Counted from the first letter of the stretch, positions 18,131-28,500 are shown. The stretch: DNA of 64,000 nucleotides from an uncultured Christensenella sp. (GCA_910577435.1 CAJTLV010000001.1:181233-245232); one strand, 5' to 3'. Made by a program: numbers and translations. The notes: generated by a model from the sequence alone, not told the origin.

Positions 18131-18994
18131 TTAGGACTGTACGTCGTTTTTGACGACAGCACGCCCGATTAGTTTCGAATAAATTATAATTACAACTGAC
18201 AAAACGACGTATGCAAGCAACCATAAATACGCTAAATCGAAAACGATCGACATATTTAAGACTAAAATCACAGCGGAACAGCCTGCAAACAAATAACAAG
18301 CGAGTGCATTCGTCTTGTTCCATACAGTCGTGAATTTTAATGTCTCCGCCGTTCGGAAACCAAACAGATAATTCCGTCCATTTATCTTAGGGTGCATTGC
18401 AACGGATAAACATAATAACATATCGCTACAAAGACAAGTTGCAAAAGAATTAATATCGTTCAAATATTTGCCGTATAAAGCAATAATAAACACTGCATTC
18501 GCGACCTGACACAACATAAACGCACTATGCACGACATAAGCGACTCTCCTATCTTCTACACGACGTACCGCAAAATGAATTACGACATCAATTACCAAAA
18601 ATACGCTTGTAGTGATAAGGTTTAGGAAAATCTCATTGCGGCTTCCGTATCTGTCGATTATTCCGTGCGTCCAATGCGCGGGAATTATATGCGGCAAAAA
18701 CCTGAATACGATCGTAAAAGACAAAATACAAAAAACAGCTGTCAGAATATTTGCAATCAATAATCCGATGTTTTTATTTGCCCGCTTTTTGTTGAAGTCA
18801 CCGTCGTTTTTCACAAGTTCGTCAACCGATACATCCAACAGTTCGCTTATTTCGATCAAAGTTTGCACGTCGGGTTGCGTTAATCCCTTCTCCCACTTCG
18901 ATACGCACTGCCGAGTGACGTATAGTTTTTGAGCCAGATCGTTTTGCGAAAGTCCTTTATCTGTTCTAAATTTTTTAAGGTTATCGCCGAACAT
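18131..18994 (-). CDS. XRE-family HTH regulator with C-terminal membrane domain
   Basis: 287 residues from ATG 18994, which follows GAGAGGTG; a GTG two codons upstream is less well placed. Residues 1-62 are a Cro/C1 helix-turn-helix (LSQNDLAQKLYVTRQCVSKWEKG, split over the turn), followed by about 220 residues with around six hydrophobic helices. The architecture is that of membrane-tethered XRE regulators common in Clostridia, which may sense membrane state. Base composition is more AT-rich than its neighbours. It has its own promoter with an extended -10 box. Targets unknown. Confidence 0.85.
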   Translation of the reverse strand: MFGDNLKKFRTDKGLSQNDLAQKLYVTRQCVSKWEKGLTQPDVQTLIEISELLDVSVDELVKNDGDFNKKRANKNIGLLIANILTAVFCILSFTIVFRFLPHIIPAHWTHGIIDRYGSRNEIFLNLITTSVFLVIDVVIHFAVRRVEDRRVAYVVHSAFMLCQVANAVFIIALYGKYLNDINSFATCLCSDMLLCLSVAMHPKINGRNYLFGFRTAETLKFTTVWNKTNALACYLFAGCSAVILVLNMSIVFDLAYLWLLAYVVLSVVIIIYSKLIGRAVVKNDVQS

Positions 18995-19012
18995 ACACAC
19001 CTCTCAGACAAG

Positions 19013-19041
19013 AGTATAACAAAACAGTTAGAAATTGTAAA
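19013..19041 (-). promoter_or_regulatory. Promoter of the XRE/membrane regulator
   Basis: Minus strand TTTACA (19036-19041), 17-base spacer ending in TGt, TATACT (19013-19018); the ribosome site follows within 15 bases. Confidence 0.75.
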
Positions 19042-19134
19042 TAATGTGACTGTAACTTGTTTGTTGCCTGCCGTTTGCGAATGTTTTCGCTCTGCCTGAT
19101 GCTCTGTATCGCCAACATCAGTTCAAATACGCAA

Positions 19135-19163
19135 ACACAAATGGCGCGGTTTAACCGCGCCAT
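19135..19163 (-). terminator. Terminator of the rnf operon
   Basis: A 23-base perfect palindrome at 19141-19163 (GGCGCGGTT against AACCGCGCC) lies about 20 bases after the rnfB stop, followed on the minus strand by a T-rich stretch. Confidence 0.8.
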
Positions 19164-19182
19164 TATCAACAAACATCGACGA

Positions 19183-20076
19183 TTATGAATTTTTCGCAGC
19201 TGCGGCTTCCGCCGCCGCTTTCTCCTTTTGTTTTTGCTTGACCGCCATTATCTTATCGAACATCGCTATGCCGTCGCCTATCGGAAGTATGCAGTGTCGC
19301 GGGCATTCCGTCGCACACTTCATACAGCCGATACACTTTTCGTAGTCTATCGCCGCGAGATTATTGCTCAAACTTATCGCGCCTTTCGGGCAGGTCTTTT
19401 CGCACTTGCCGCACGCGATACAACCGACTTTGCACACCGACGCGACTTCCTTGCCCTTTGTCGTATTCGAACAGGCGATGTACACCCTCGCCGACTTCGG
19501 AATTCTGCCTATGATCTTTTTCGGACACGCCGCGACGCACGCGCCGCACGACTTGCATTTATCGCGGTCGACCTTAGATGCGCCCGTATCCTTGCATATT
19601 GCTATACTGTCGAATCCGCACGAATGCACGCACGTACAAAGCCCCATACAGCCGTACTCGCACGCCTTGCTCCCTCCCGCGAGTATCTGCGCGCTTTGAC
19701 AGTCTCCGAACCCCTGATAATCGTATTTGTCTGCGGCGCGGTTTCCGCCCGCACAGTGAACGACTGCCACAGTCGCCTCGCTCTTGACGTCGCTCATACC
19801 GAGTATTTTAGCGATATTCTGCTTGTTTTCGGACGACGTGGGGTTGCACCTGCCTATTTCGGCTTCACCCTTAAACAGCGCTTCCGCAAACTGCGAACAG
19901 CCTGCATACCCGCATCCGCCGCAATTCGCGCCCGCGAGATTGCGCTCTATGTCGTCGATTCTGGGATCGCGTTCGACGGCGAACTTATCGCCGAGATAGG
20001 ACAAACAGAACGCGAATATCGCGGCAAGCGCCGCAACTATCAATATCGGAACTATTATGTACAAAAAGATTTCCAT
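19183..20076 (-). CDS. rnfB: Rnf complex iron-sulfur subunit RnfB
   Basis: 297 residues from ATG 20076, chosen because AGGTG lies nine bases upstream; a GTG at 20088 is also in frame. An N-terminal helix anchors the protein, then comes the CGGCGYAGC cluster domain followed by eight further cysteines, and two ferredoxin-type pairs: CKSCGACVAACP, CIACGKCEKTCP and CIGCMKCATECP. The tail is Lys/Ala-rich. RnfB takes electrons from reduced ferredoxin on the cytosolic face and passes them into the membrane part. It is the last gene of the operon, followed by a terminator. Confidence 0.96.
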   Translation of the reverse strand: MEIFLYIIVPILIVAALAAIFAFCLSYLGDKFAVERDPRIDDIERNLAGANCGGCGYAGCSQFAEALFKGEAEIGRCNPTSSENKQNIAKILGMSDVKSEATVAVVHCAGGNRAADKYDYQGFGDCQSAQILAGGSKACEYGCMGLCTCVHSCGFDSIAICKDTGASKVDRDKCKSCGACVAACPKKIIGRIPKSARVYIACSNTTKGKEVASVCKVGCIACGKCEKTCPKGAISLSNNLAAIDYEKCIGCMKCATECPRHCILPIGDGIAMFDKIMAVKQKQKEKAAAEAAAAKNS

Positions 20077-20088
20077 ATTGTTCAACAC

Positions 20089-20679
20089 CTACGCAAATGA
20101 AAGACCGGAAAAACCGTAGAACGCCATCGACATAATTCCCGCAGTTACGAGTGCAATCGGAAATCCGGCGAACGGGCGCGGAATATCGTATAACGCTTGC
20201 TTTTCGCGTATGCCCGCCATAAGAATGAGCGCAACGGTAAAGCCGAGACCTATCGACACTCCCGTCATAAGCGTTTGGAAAAAATCAAGCCCCTGCGATA
20301 TGACGGAGTTCGCGGTGCCGAGTACGGCGCAGTTGGTCGTGATAAGCGCGAGATACACGCCGAGTGAACTGTACAGCGACGGAGACAACTTTTTGAGTAC
20401 GATGTCCAGCAGTTGCACGAGCGACGCAATTACGAGAATAAAAACTATCGTGCTCAAATACCCTATCGACAGCATATCCAACACGTATGTATAAAGCAAC
20501 CAACACACGCACGATGCTATCGTGATGACGAACGTGACCGCAAGTCCCATTCCCACTGCCGACTGCGTTTTCTTGCTCACGCCCAAGAACGGACAAATGC
20601 CCAAGCTCTGATTGAGTACTATATTGTTGGTCAGTATGCCCGATATAACTATCGAAACGACGCCGATAAAATATTCCAT
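20089..20679 (-). CDS. rnfA: Rnf complex membrane subunit RnfA
   Basis: 196 residues with six predicted helices. NNIVLNQSLGICPFLGVSK near the N-terminus contains the conserved Cys that with RnfE holds a membrane-embedded 2Fe-2S cluster. RnfA and RnfE are paralogues of opposite topology that conduct electrons across the membrane. AGGAGG stands at the right distance from the ATG and the gene overlaps rnfE by one base. Confidence 0.96.
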   Translation of the reverse strand: MEYFIGVVSIVISGILTNNIVLNQSLGICPFLGVSKKTQSAVGMGLAVTFVITIASCVCWLLYTYVLDMLSIGYLSTIVFILVIASLVQLLDIVLKKLSPSLYSSLGVYLALITTNCAVLGTANSVISQGLDFFQTLMTGVSIGLGFTVALILMAGIREKQALYDIPRPFAGFPIALVTAGIMSMAFYGFSGLSFA

Positions 20680-21287
20680 TATACAGCCTCCTTTTCGATG
20701 AGCGCGCGCTTTTGCGCCGTTTTTTGTTTTACGATAGCAAACACCGCGTTAAACAGCGCCATCATAAGACCGAGTATTATAAACCCGCCCATCGTCTGAT
20801 CGAAGAACCCGCTGCCGAACAGCGCCGTAAGTCCCTGCCTGACCGCGCCGAGCAACGTTATGGAAACAACAAATCCGAGTCCCATCGATATGCCGTCGAC
20901 TACCGATACAAGCACCTTATTCTTGCCTGCAAACGCTTCCGCACGTCCGAGTATTATGCAGTTGACCGTAATAAGCGATATAAACGCGCCGATACTGTCG
21001 TTGAGCGACGGCATAAAAGACGAAACGACCATTTGCACCAGCGTGACGAGCGACGCGATTATCACTATGTACGCAGGCAAATGCACTTTGTCGGGTATCA
21101 CTTTTCGAAGTGCCGATATTATCAGATTGGAAAATATCAGAACGAATGCGGTACACAGTCCGAGCGACACCGCGTTAATTATGTTATTCGACTTGGCTAT
21201 CGTCGGACACATACCCAACACAAGCACGAACACGGGATTGTTGGTTATGCCGCCGAGCGCGGTCTTTTTGAATTCGGCCTTAGTCAT
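20679..21287 (-). CDS. rnfE: Rnf complex membrane subunit RnfE
   Basis: 202 residues with six predicted helices, paralogous to RnfA. GGITNNPVFVLVLGMCPTIA carries the conserved Cys; a second conserved region GRAEAFAGKN lies in the middle. The ATG follows GGAGG by six bases and the gene overlaps rnfG by eight bases. The last residues are basic and cytosolic. Confidence 0.96.
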   Translation of the reverse strand: MTKAEFKKTALGGITNNPVFVLVLGMCPTIAKSNNIINAVSLGLCTAFVLIFSNLIISALRKVIPDKVHLPAYIVIIASLVTLVQMVVSSFMPSLNDSIGAFISLITVNCIILGRAEAFAGKNKVLVSVVDGISMGLGFVVSITLLGAVRQGLTALFGSGFFDQTMGGFIILGLMMALFNAVFAIVKQKTAQKRALIEKEAV

Positions 21288-21924
21288 TTCCCGCCTCCGT
21301 TACTATTTTCGCAAGCGCGGCGCGAATAGCGGTATTGTAGTCGACCGCAAACGCACCTGACAGATTGAGCGCGCGCTCGATAGCGGTGAGCGTTATCGTC
21401 GCGCCCGTCTTACCGATCTCGTCTAACAGCCCGACGTCGTCGCCTATATTACCTATTACACCGTCGAACAGATTATCGGGTAGCTTGTTGAAATAGCTTT
21501 CGCCCTGTTTTTTGACCATAGCGCCGACTATTGCACCGTCGACATACGCGGTGAGCGTTATTATATCGCCGTCTCTGCCCGTCGACGACGTTTCGACGAC
21601 GTATGCGCACGCATTCAATCCCTTAGGCTCGCCGTAAACCGCAAGCACGGTCGCTTTCGAACTTTTATGCGCTTTATTGAACGCCGCTATGTCGCAATCG
21701 AAATCGGATTCTTGAAGCATTACGATATATCCGCCGTCAAACGCCTCGTCGTCGCTCTTACCCGTTTCGCATATATTATTTATCTGTGCGGCTGTCGCAC
21801 GGTCGAGCGTAGGCACGTACTTGGGAAAAAACATATTGCAAACGGCGAGAAGTCCGACGCACACCACAGCGATAAGCGTGAGTACAGCCACCGATTTAAG
21901 CGCGTTAAGTATAGACTTGTTCAC
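21280..21924 (-). CDS. rnfG: Rnf complex flavoprotein RnfG
   Basis: 214 residues: one N-terminal helix (about 10-30) and an extracytoplasmic FMN-binding domain. The TGAT at residues 173-176 is the covalent FMN attachment site modified by ApbE on the threonine hydroxyl; an ApbE gene is present at 48828-49988. RnfG hands electrons on within the complex. GTG start, overlapping the end of rnfD by four bases, with AAGGCGGTG upstream. Confidence 0.95.
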   Translation of the reverse strand: MNKSILNALKSVAVLTLIAVVCVGLLAVCNMFFPKYVPTLDRATAAQINNICETGKSDDEAFDGGYIVMLQESDFDCDIAAFNKAHKSSKATVLAVYGEPKGLNACAYVVETSSTGRDGDIITLTAYVDGAIVGAMVKKQGESYFNKLPDNLFDGVIGNIGDDVGLLDEIGKTGATITLTAIERALNLSGAFAVDYNTAIRAALAKIVTEAGND

Positions 21925-23039
21925 GATTTCACCGCCTTTTCTCCGCCTGCGCCGTCGGCGTTTTTACTCTTCTTTTCCTTCTTTTCTTTAACGGGCTTTA
22001 CATACCCGAACGGTTTCGGGATTATGTATTTATCGAGTAGCGGCACGACCAAATTCATAATAAGCAAAGCGAACGAGAACCCTTCCGGAAAATTGCCGAA
22101 CGCGCGTATGAGCGCCGTTATAAGTCCTATACCGACGGCGAATATCGCCTTGCCCGCAACGGTGTTCGGACTTGTCGCGTAGTCGGTTGCCATAAACACG
22201 GAGCCGAACAGCAATCCGCCGGACAGCAAGTGCGCGACCGTGCGATAAAACATCTGCGAGCCGCGAATTCCCGACGGAACAATGTCGAACAGGAACACGA
22301 ACAGCGCGAGCGACGCTACCGTTATAAGCGGCACGCGCGGGTCGATGACACGACGCACCGAAAGGTAAATATATCCCAAAAGCACGGCTATAACGCAGGT
22401 CTCGCCTACCGCCGCCGTAGCGGTATTGCCGAGAAACATATCCAGAAGCATACTGCCGCCGACGGCGCCCTTATCCCCCAGCCACGTCGCACCGGTAGTC
22501 GCCATATCGCCGAACAGCGAGCTTGAAACGTTGAACGCTCCCGCCGCGCCGAACGCTATGAACAGAAACACTCTGCCCGTGCAGGCGGGGTTGGCAAAGT
22601 TCCTACCTATTCCGCCGAACAGCATTTTAACGAGCGCGATTGCGAATATCGAGCCGAGCGCGCAAAGCACTACCGTGTCGAAACTGAAAACTATCGCACC
22701 GTTTGCGTTTACCGCATTCATACCCCACGCGTTTACGGGCATAACAGACGGCAGATTAAGAGTCAATATAACGGCGGTAACGGCGAACGATAAATCGAAC
22801 ACACTCGACTGCTTGACGCCGCTTTTAGTGAAATTCTTCGATATTATAAGCCCGTACAACAACTCTGTGCCGAAACAGAATATAAGGCACACAACGAGAT
22901 TGATGACGACGTGATAGCCGTAAAACACTATTGCGGCTATAAGACAAGGCGCGAGCGCGATAAGCACGTCGATCATAATGCGCCGCGTCGAGTTCTTCGG
23001 ATTTGTTATATGCGGCGAAGCGGAAACGGTTTGTTTCAT
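21921..23039 (-). CDS. rnfD: Rnf complex membrane flavoprotein RnfD
   Basis: 372 residues with about nine to ten membrane helices. TGAT at residues 182-185 is the covalent FMN site, probably modified by the same ApbE as RnfG. RnfD resembles NqrB and is the likely ion-translocating subunit (Na+ or H+; the sequence alone does not decide). A charged Lys-rich tail follows the last helix. AAGGAG precedes the ATG, which overlaps the stop of rnfC. Confidence 0.95.
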   Translation of the reverse strand: MKQTVSASPHITNPKNSTRRIMIDVLIALAPCLIAAIVFYGYHVVINLVVCLIFCFGTELLYGLIISKNFTKSGVKQSSVFDLSFAVTAVILTLNLPSVMPVNAWGMNAVNANGAIVFSFDTVVLCALGSIFAIALVKMLFGGIGRNFANPACTGRVFLFIAFGAAGAFNVSSSLFGDMATTGATWLGDKGAVGGSMLLDMFLGNTATAAVGETCVIAVLLGYIYLSVRRVIDPRVPLITVASLALFVFLFDIVPSGIRGSQMFYRTVAHLLSGGLLFGSVFMATDYATSPNTVAGKAIFAVGIGLITALIRAFGNFPEGFSFALLIMNLVVPLLDKYIIPKPFGYVKPVKEKKEKKSKNADGAGGEKAVKS

Positions 23040-24334
23040 AACCCCATCTCCTTTATTTTACGCTTTGCGAGCTTTACGGACTGCACTATCGGGCGCTTGG
23101 CGGGACAGGTAAACGCGCAACAGCCGCACTCGATGCAGTTCATAGCGCCGTATCTTTTTGCCGCGCCGTAATCCCCGCGCAATGTGTACGCATCGATGTA
23201 CATAGGCATAAGTTTCATCGGACACGCGCCGGCACACTTTCCGCAGTTTATGCACGGCTGCGGTTTTTGAGTATTCGCATCCGTACCGTTAAGGAAAAGA
23301 AGCGCACCCGAAGTCTTGGTTACGGAATAGGTCGTATCGTCGAGCGCAAAACCCATCATCGGTCCTCCCGATACCGTCTTTACACTGTCGCTCGGAATTC
23401 CGCCGCAGAACGCCACGCAATCGGAATAAAGCGTACCCGTGCGCACCCAAATATTCTTCGGTTCGGATATATCGCCCGTAACAGTCATCGCGCGACGGAA
23501 CAAAGGGATATTCTTCTCCACAGCCTCATACACCGAATACGCCGTATGAACGTTACCCACCACGACGCCTACGTCGGCGGGCAATCCGCCCGTCGGCACT
23601 TTTCGCTTAGTCACGGAATATATAAGCTGTTTTTCCGCACCCTGCGGATACTTGCTCTTGCAAACGACGACCGTCGCGGGAATTTTGTACTCGCGGCATA
23701 CGCGCTCGATCTCACCTATCGCCTGCGGCTTGTTGTCCTCGATACCGATATAAAAACGGTCGAGACCGAGCAATCCGGCGAGAATGTCGGCTCCGTGCAA
23801 AACGTCTTCGGTATGCTCGATAAGCAGGCGGCAGTCGCACGTTATGAACGGCTCGCACTCTGCGGCATTGATTATAAAGCAGTCGACGGGCGTTTTTGGC
23901 GCATACTTGATATGCGACGGAAACCCCGCGCCGCCCATTCCGACTATCCCCGCGTCTTTGAGCCGTGCGAGAATACAATCACGCGACCTGTCGGCAACAG
24001 GCGGCAAATATTCGGTTTCATACAGCCCGTCGTTTTCGATGACAACGTGATCGCAATTCCCCGTCGGAGTTTTTCTCCGCTCTATGCATTTGACCGTACC
24101 CGATACCGACGAAAAAACATTAGCCGAAACAAACCCGTCGGCACAACCGACGAGCGTACCCGCCTTTACTTTATCTCCCGCAGCCACGCAAGGTTTAGCA
24201 GGCTTTCCGATATGTTGGGCAAGCGGTATGTAAACGGTATTCGGCGCCGGACAATCGACGAGCGGACTGTGTTCGGTCATTTTGTTATGAGGCACGTGAA
24301 TGCCGTGCTTAAATGTCGACGTTTTCAAATACAC
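23036..24334 (-). CDS. rnfC: Rnf complex NADH-oxidoreductase subunit RnfC
   Basis: 432 residues. GGAGFPSHIKYAP is the NADH/FMN-binding loop shared with NuoF, followed by a SLBB-like segment and two C-terminal 4Fe-4S motifs, CINCGKCAGACP and CIECGCCAFTCP. RnfC catalyses NAD+ reduction with electrons from ferredoxin passed through the complex. It is the first gene of rnfCDGEAB, the order typical of Clostridia such as Acetobacterium. The start may be the GTG at 24334 or the TTG at 24328, since GGGAAG lies close before both. Confidence 0.96.
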   Translation of the reverse strand: MYLKTSTFKHGIHVPHNKMTEHSPLVDCPAPNTVYIPLAQHIGKPAKPCVAAGDKVKAGTLVGCADGFVSANVFSSVSGTVKCIERRKTPTGNCDHVVIENDGLYETEYLPPVADRSRDCILARLKDAGIVGMGGAGFPSHIKYAPKTPVDCFIINAAECEPFITCDCRLLIEHTEDVLHGADILAGLLGLDRFYIGIEDNKPQAIGEIERVCREYKIPATVVVCKSKYPQGAEKQLIYSVTKRKVPTGGLPADVGVVVGNVHTAYSVYEAVEKNIPLFRRAMTVTGDISEPKNIWVRTGTLYSDCVAFCGGIPSDSVKTVSGGPMMGFALDDTTYSVTKTSGALLFLNGTDANTQKPQPCINCGKCAGACPMKLMPMYIDAYTLRGDYGAAKRYGAMNCIECGCCAFTCPAKRPIVQSVKLAKRKIKEMGL

Positions 24335-24356
24335 TTCCCGAAAAATATTTTCCCAT

Positions 24357-24385
24357 ATTATACAGCACTTTCGACGCGATGTAAA
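24357..24385 (-). promoter_or_regulatory. Promoter of the rnf operon
   Basis: Minus strand TTTACA (24380-24385), 17-base spacer, TATAAT (24357-24362), about 16 bases of leader with the ribosome site. Confidence 0.85.
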
Positions 24386-24512
24386 GCTATTTGGAAATTT
24401 CGCGCGAAAAATTTGTAATATGAAGATTATTCATATTATACGGCTTTTGCTTGAAAATGTAAATACTTTTCCGAAAATTTTAACGTATGAATTTTATGAA
24501 AACGTCCATTGA

Positions 24513-24923
24513 TCAAGACCGAGCGACTTGTTCCGCTTTTCGTTTTTTGTCTTTGACGGCGGTCACTATACTTTTCGTCATTTGATATACGCCGAGCGCT
24601 GTCAAGAATGCTCCGAAAGACACTTTCAAGATATATCCGCCCGCATACGATGTTAGAAAACTTCCGGCAACGGCGCCCAACAATGCGAGAGTTGCGATCG
24701 GCACGGATTTTTTGAAATCGACATACCCGTTGTTTTTGTGTATTACGAGCGCGACTGCGGACATCGGCACGAACGCGATCAGATTGATTGCCTGCGCCAA
24801 ATGTTGTTCGAGTCCCGAACAAAGAGTAAGCAAAGGTATAAGAAGAGTCCCTCCGCCCAAACCCATTCCGCCTATTATTCCGCCGAGCGCGGAAACGATT
24901 ATTATAATGTGTTCTTCCGTCAT
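24513..24923 (-). CDS. Half-size TSUP (TauE/SafE) permease, second gene
   Basis: 136 residues with about four helices. GGIIGGMGLGGGTLLIPLL is the signature repeat of TSUP transporters, which move sulfite, sulfonates or other organic anions. Normal TSUP proteins have about 250 residues and two such halves; here each half is its own gene. This one follows the first by a four-base overlap, so equal production and a heterodimer are likely. The tail is basic (KDKKRKAEQ). Substrate unknown. Confidence 0.85.
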   Translation of the reverse strand: MTEEHIIIIVSALGGIIGGMGLGGGTLLIPLLTLCSGLEQHLAQAINLIAFVPMSAVALVIHKNNGYVDFKKSVPIATLALLGAVAGSFLTSYAGGYILKVSFGAFLTALGVYQMTKSIVTAVKDKKRKAEQVARS

Positions 24924-25282
24924 GCTACCATCAACTTTATCCCTATCGCTATCATAAGCGCGGCGAAAATCACGGCGACCGCAGTGCTCGTCATCTTATC
25001 GAGAAGCGCCGCTCCCGCCGCGCCGCCGAAAACGACGCCTATACACGCGCAAAGCACCGCCGTCCATTCGAAATAGCCGTTGGAAATGTATATCGCCGCG
25101 CTTACTATGCATATCGGCAATATCACGAGAAGCGCAGTCGCGTGCGCGCGTTTCACATCCAGACCCGCAAATTGTAACAGCGGTACGCACAGCATTCCGC
25201 CTCCGCCGCCGAAAAATCCAGAGATAAACCCGACCAACGCGCCGCCGCCGTACCCTATCGCTCTTTTTACACCGTCATTCAC
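24920..25282 (-). CDS. Half-size TSUP (TauE/SafE) permease, first gene
   Basis: 120 residues with about four helices and the repeat signature GGGALVGFISGFFGGGGGML. It pairs with the overlapping downstream half. The two halves each carry a complete repeat unit with its own start, so this is a two-gene arrangement and not a frameshift. The start is GTG 25282 with AAAGGTG about twelve bases upstream, a rather long distance. Confidence 0.82.
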   Translation of the reverse strand: MNDGVKRAIGYGGGALVGFISGFFGGGGGMLCVPLLQFAGLDVKRAHATALLVILPICIVSAAIYISNGYFEWTAVLCACIGVVFGGAAGAALLDKMTSTAVAVIFAALMIAIGIKLMVA

Positions 25283-25586
25283 ATAAATAGTTTTTCACCT
25301 TTTTGCCGAAAATAACCGTAGGCATCATCAGACAGTTAATGACTGCCTGCGAACGGACTGTTATAACTGCCGTTTCGGCTTAACGCCGCCGACGAACACG
25401 TCAAACGCGCACGAGAAAATTAGCCCGAAAATCGTCTTTTGGCATAAAAACATTTGCGTTTTGGACGCGCTTATTATATAATAGATAAACAGGGTTTTCT
25501 ATCCGAGCCGAGAGGCTCGTTTATAACTCCCGACAGGCGCAACGCGCCGCATCAGATTTGTAAAATTCCAAGCAGGTGAAACCTCA
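25283..25586. other. Intergenic region with structured leader of the 1166-residue protein
   Basis: About 304 bases. The left part must contain the promoter of the TSUP genes, which I could not fix. The right part holds the promoter 25454-25482 and a leader of about 98 bases with two hairpins: CGAGCC-gaga-GGCTCG (25504-25519) and GGCGC-aac-GCGCC (25536-25548). AGGTGA (25574-25579) is the ribosome site. The leader matches no riboswitch class that I know. Confidence 0.55.
25454..25482 (+). promoter_or_regulatory. Promoter of the 1166-residue protein
   Basis: TTGCGT (25454-25459), 17-base spacer, TATAAT (25477-25482). The -35 box is weak. Confidence 0.55.
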
Positions 25587-28500
25587 ATGCGAACTATCAA
25601 AAGAATAACCGATAAGCTGATAACATTCTCCGTGATCGCCGCTCTCGTCGCGGCGCTTATGTGCGGCGCGCTGTCTTTCCTCTTTTCGGGGAGAGTTTCC
25701 GCCGACGACGAAAAAACGGACACCGTCGAATTCGCGCCCGCTACGCTCGAACTCACGAATACTCAGTTTACGGAAACGTCTGGTTCGTATCCCGCTTCTC
25801 CCACCGGCTGGACGGCGTCGGGAACCGGATCCGTCAAAGCGGGAGTTATCGACCTCACCGCATCCAACTACGTAAATCCCGACAGCAACAGCACGGACGG
25901 GCCGAACAAGGCTTTTGAGCTTTCGCAATATCCGGAGTACGGAAACGATACGCTCATTCCGCGCACGCCTTTCGGCACGGACGCTTTTGCGGATACCGAT
26001 GCAAAAACATTACTCGTCAATACGATGCCCGGCGACAACGTCACCGCAACTTACGCGTATTCATCGTCCGATATGACGTTCGAAGCCGATTCGTTCTACC
26101 GCGTTTCGGTATGGGTCAAAACGGGCAACTTCGCCGCCGATACGGGCGCTACGGTCAAACTCACCGGTCTCGGCGAAAACTGCGCGTTCTATAACATAAA
26201 CACCGTAAAAGATCTTAACACCGATAACGGTATACCCCTTCTCACTGCTCAAAACAACTACGGCTGGGTAAAATACACATTCTATGTGCGCACCGCTCCG
26301 TCCGAGAGTGCGACGGTCAAGCTGTCGCTCGGCATCGGCGACGCCGTCACGAACGGCGACGAGGATCCTACCGACCTTATGCCCTCGCCCGCTCACGGTT
26401 ACGCTTTCTTCGACACCGTAACCGCAGAACGCATATCGGCTTACGACTACGCATTCGAAACGAGCCCGTTCGCACCGAGCGCCGTTCGCGATAACGTCCG
26501 TCTCAACACGACAGGCACGTCAATGGCTCTCGACCTCTACAATCTCGACTACCTCACCGCGAACAACGGCACAGACACCGTCGAGATCGGAACGTTCTCC
26601 GACAACTTCGAGCTGTGGACTAATGCCGAGTACACCGATGACGACGACGAACCCATTTATTCCGGTCAGGCGTCGGCGCACATCTATAATTCTTACGCAA
26701 CTGTGGACATAAAAGACAACGACTTCGGTCTCACGAGCAACCCTTGGGCGCCGCTGGGCGTTGCGGAGGACAGCCAGCGCACGAGCAATTCCGGCTTCGG
26801 CGGCACAAACGGCAATATCCTTATGATAAACTCCGTCTATACCAACGGCGAGTTCAAGCAGGGCGCGCGCGGCGTTGCCTCACCCGACGTAACTATCAAA
26901 CAGCATAGATACTACCGCTTCGGAGTATGGGTAAAGGCGGACGGCAAGGACGGCGCGATAAGCGGCGGTAACGGCGTTTCGATAGCCGTCAAAGGTCAAG
27001 CGAACGACACTGCGAATAACAACAAACTCGACAGTCGCTATAACAATCTCACCGGCGACGACGAGGACAAAGCGCATTACGGCTGGAAAGAACAGGTAAT
27101 CTATATCGTCGGTTCTTCGCTCTCCGATTTGTCCGTCCACTTCGAGCTTTGGCTCGGCACGCCCGACTCTCAGTCTGCGGGCATAGCGATGTTCGATAAC
27201 GTCACGTTCACCGAACTGAGCTATTCCGACTACGAGGCTATGTCCGCCGCAGACGGCGGCAACGTGCTTACGCTCGACGCGGGCGCGGCAGACACCGGCG
27301 TTACCAACGGCAACTTTATACTCATCGGCGACTACGACGAATTCAAATATCCCCTGCCCGCAGCGGACTGGTCGTATCACACGCCTTCGGACGTAGGCAC
27401 TGCCGGTTTTTCGCGTGACGAGGTGAACACCGATAACGCCGTATACGGAATTGTTCCCGCAAACAGAGAGGCTTTCGATAAGCTGGCGGACAGAGGCGAA
27501 ATCCCCGCGAATATCGTCAATCCCGCACACTTTGCCAACGCCCCGCTCTACAATGTTCTCGTCCTCTCTTCCTCTACGAAAACAGCGTTCTGCTATCAGA
27601 CGTCGGCAATCACTATCCCTGCCGACCAAGCAACGAAGATAGACGTTACGATGGCTGTCGACAGGGTTACTGACGGTTACGGCGCATCGCTCGTACTCAA
27701 ATCGAGCGACGGCGCGGTCGTTTCTACGATCGAAAACATCACATCTACCAACAACAATTTCAAAACGTTTACGTTCTATATCGAAGCTCCCCTTTCCGAA
27801 CAGTCGCTCACGCTCGAAATCTGGCTCGGTCTCAACGGGCGCAAAAACAATACGCAAAAGCTCTCCGACGGCACCGTATATGTCAAAGAAGCCGCTTGCT
27901 CGGAGTGGACGGTAGACAGCGACACTTCGACAACCGCAGAGTACGCCAAAAAGCTCGACGAATTCCGTAAAGCGGCGGCAAGTCCCGCGCTTCTCGAAAC
28001 GCTCGACTTCGGCGTAGTTTCGTTCTCGGCACCGTCGCTTGACTTTTACGATATTTATTCCTACGGCAAAGACGGCGGTTTCGTAACGCCGTATATGTGG
28101 AATAAAACGACGACGAACGAAAGCACTATAAGCGGAATATTCAACTCCGAAAATCTCGGCAACATCTATGACGGTTTCGACAAGAAAGATCAAACCGACA
28201 GTATGCTGTTCATCTATAACACGGAATTTGCCAAAACGACATACAGCTACGCCAATACGATCTCGCTTGTCGCGAACACCTATTACAGACTGGACGTGAC
28301 GCTCAAGGTTCACCTGACAGACGAGATACGCAACGACAAGGCGTATGAGGGCGCGAACGTTTCGCTTACGGGTACCGCTACCGAAACATTTGAAAACATC
28401 AAGGATACCACTACCCTTGTCGCACAGGGCGACGAAGCCAGCCGCGATTACGAGACGTTCAAGACTTTCTCATTCTATATCTCGTCGGGCGCGGACGGCG

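Noticed and set aside
24513..25282. Frameshifted single TSUP gene
   Set aside because: Each half has a complete repeat, its own start codon and a normal four-base overlap, so a sequencing error is not needed.
25483..25586. Cyclic-di-GMP or SAM riboswitch in the leader of the surface protein
   Set aside because: The conserved cores of these classes are not present; only two simple hairpins are seen.
26880..28313. Long antisense frame of 477 codons inside the surface-protein gene
   Set aside because: It is the mirror of a strongly coding frame, has no ribosome site and no recognisable domain.
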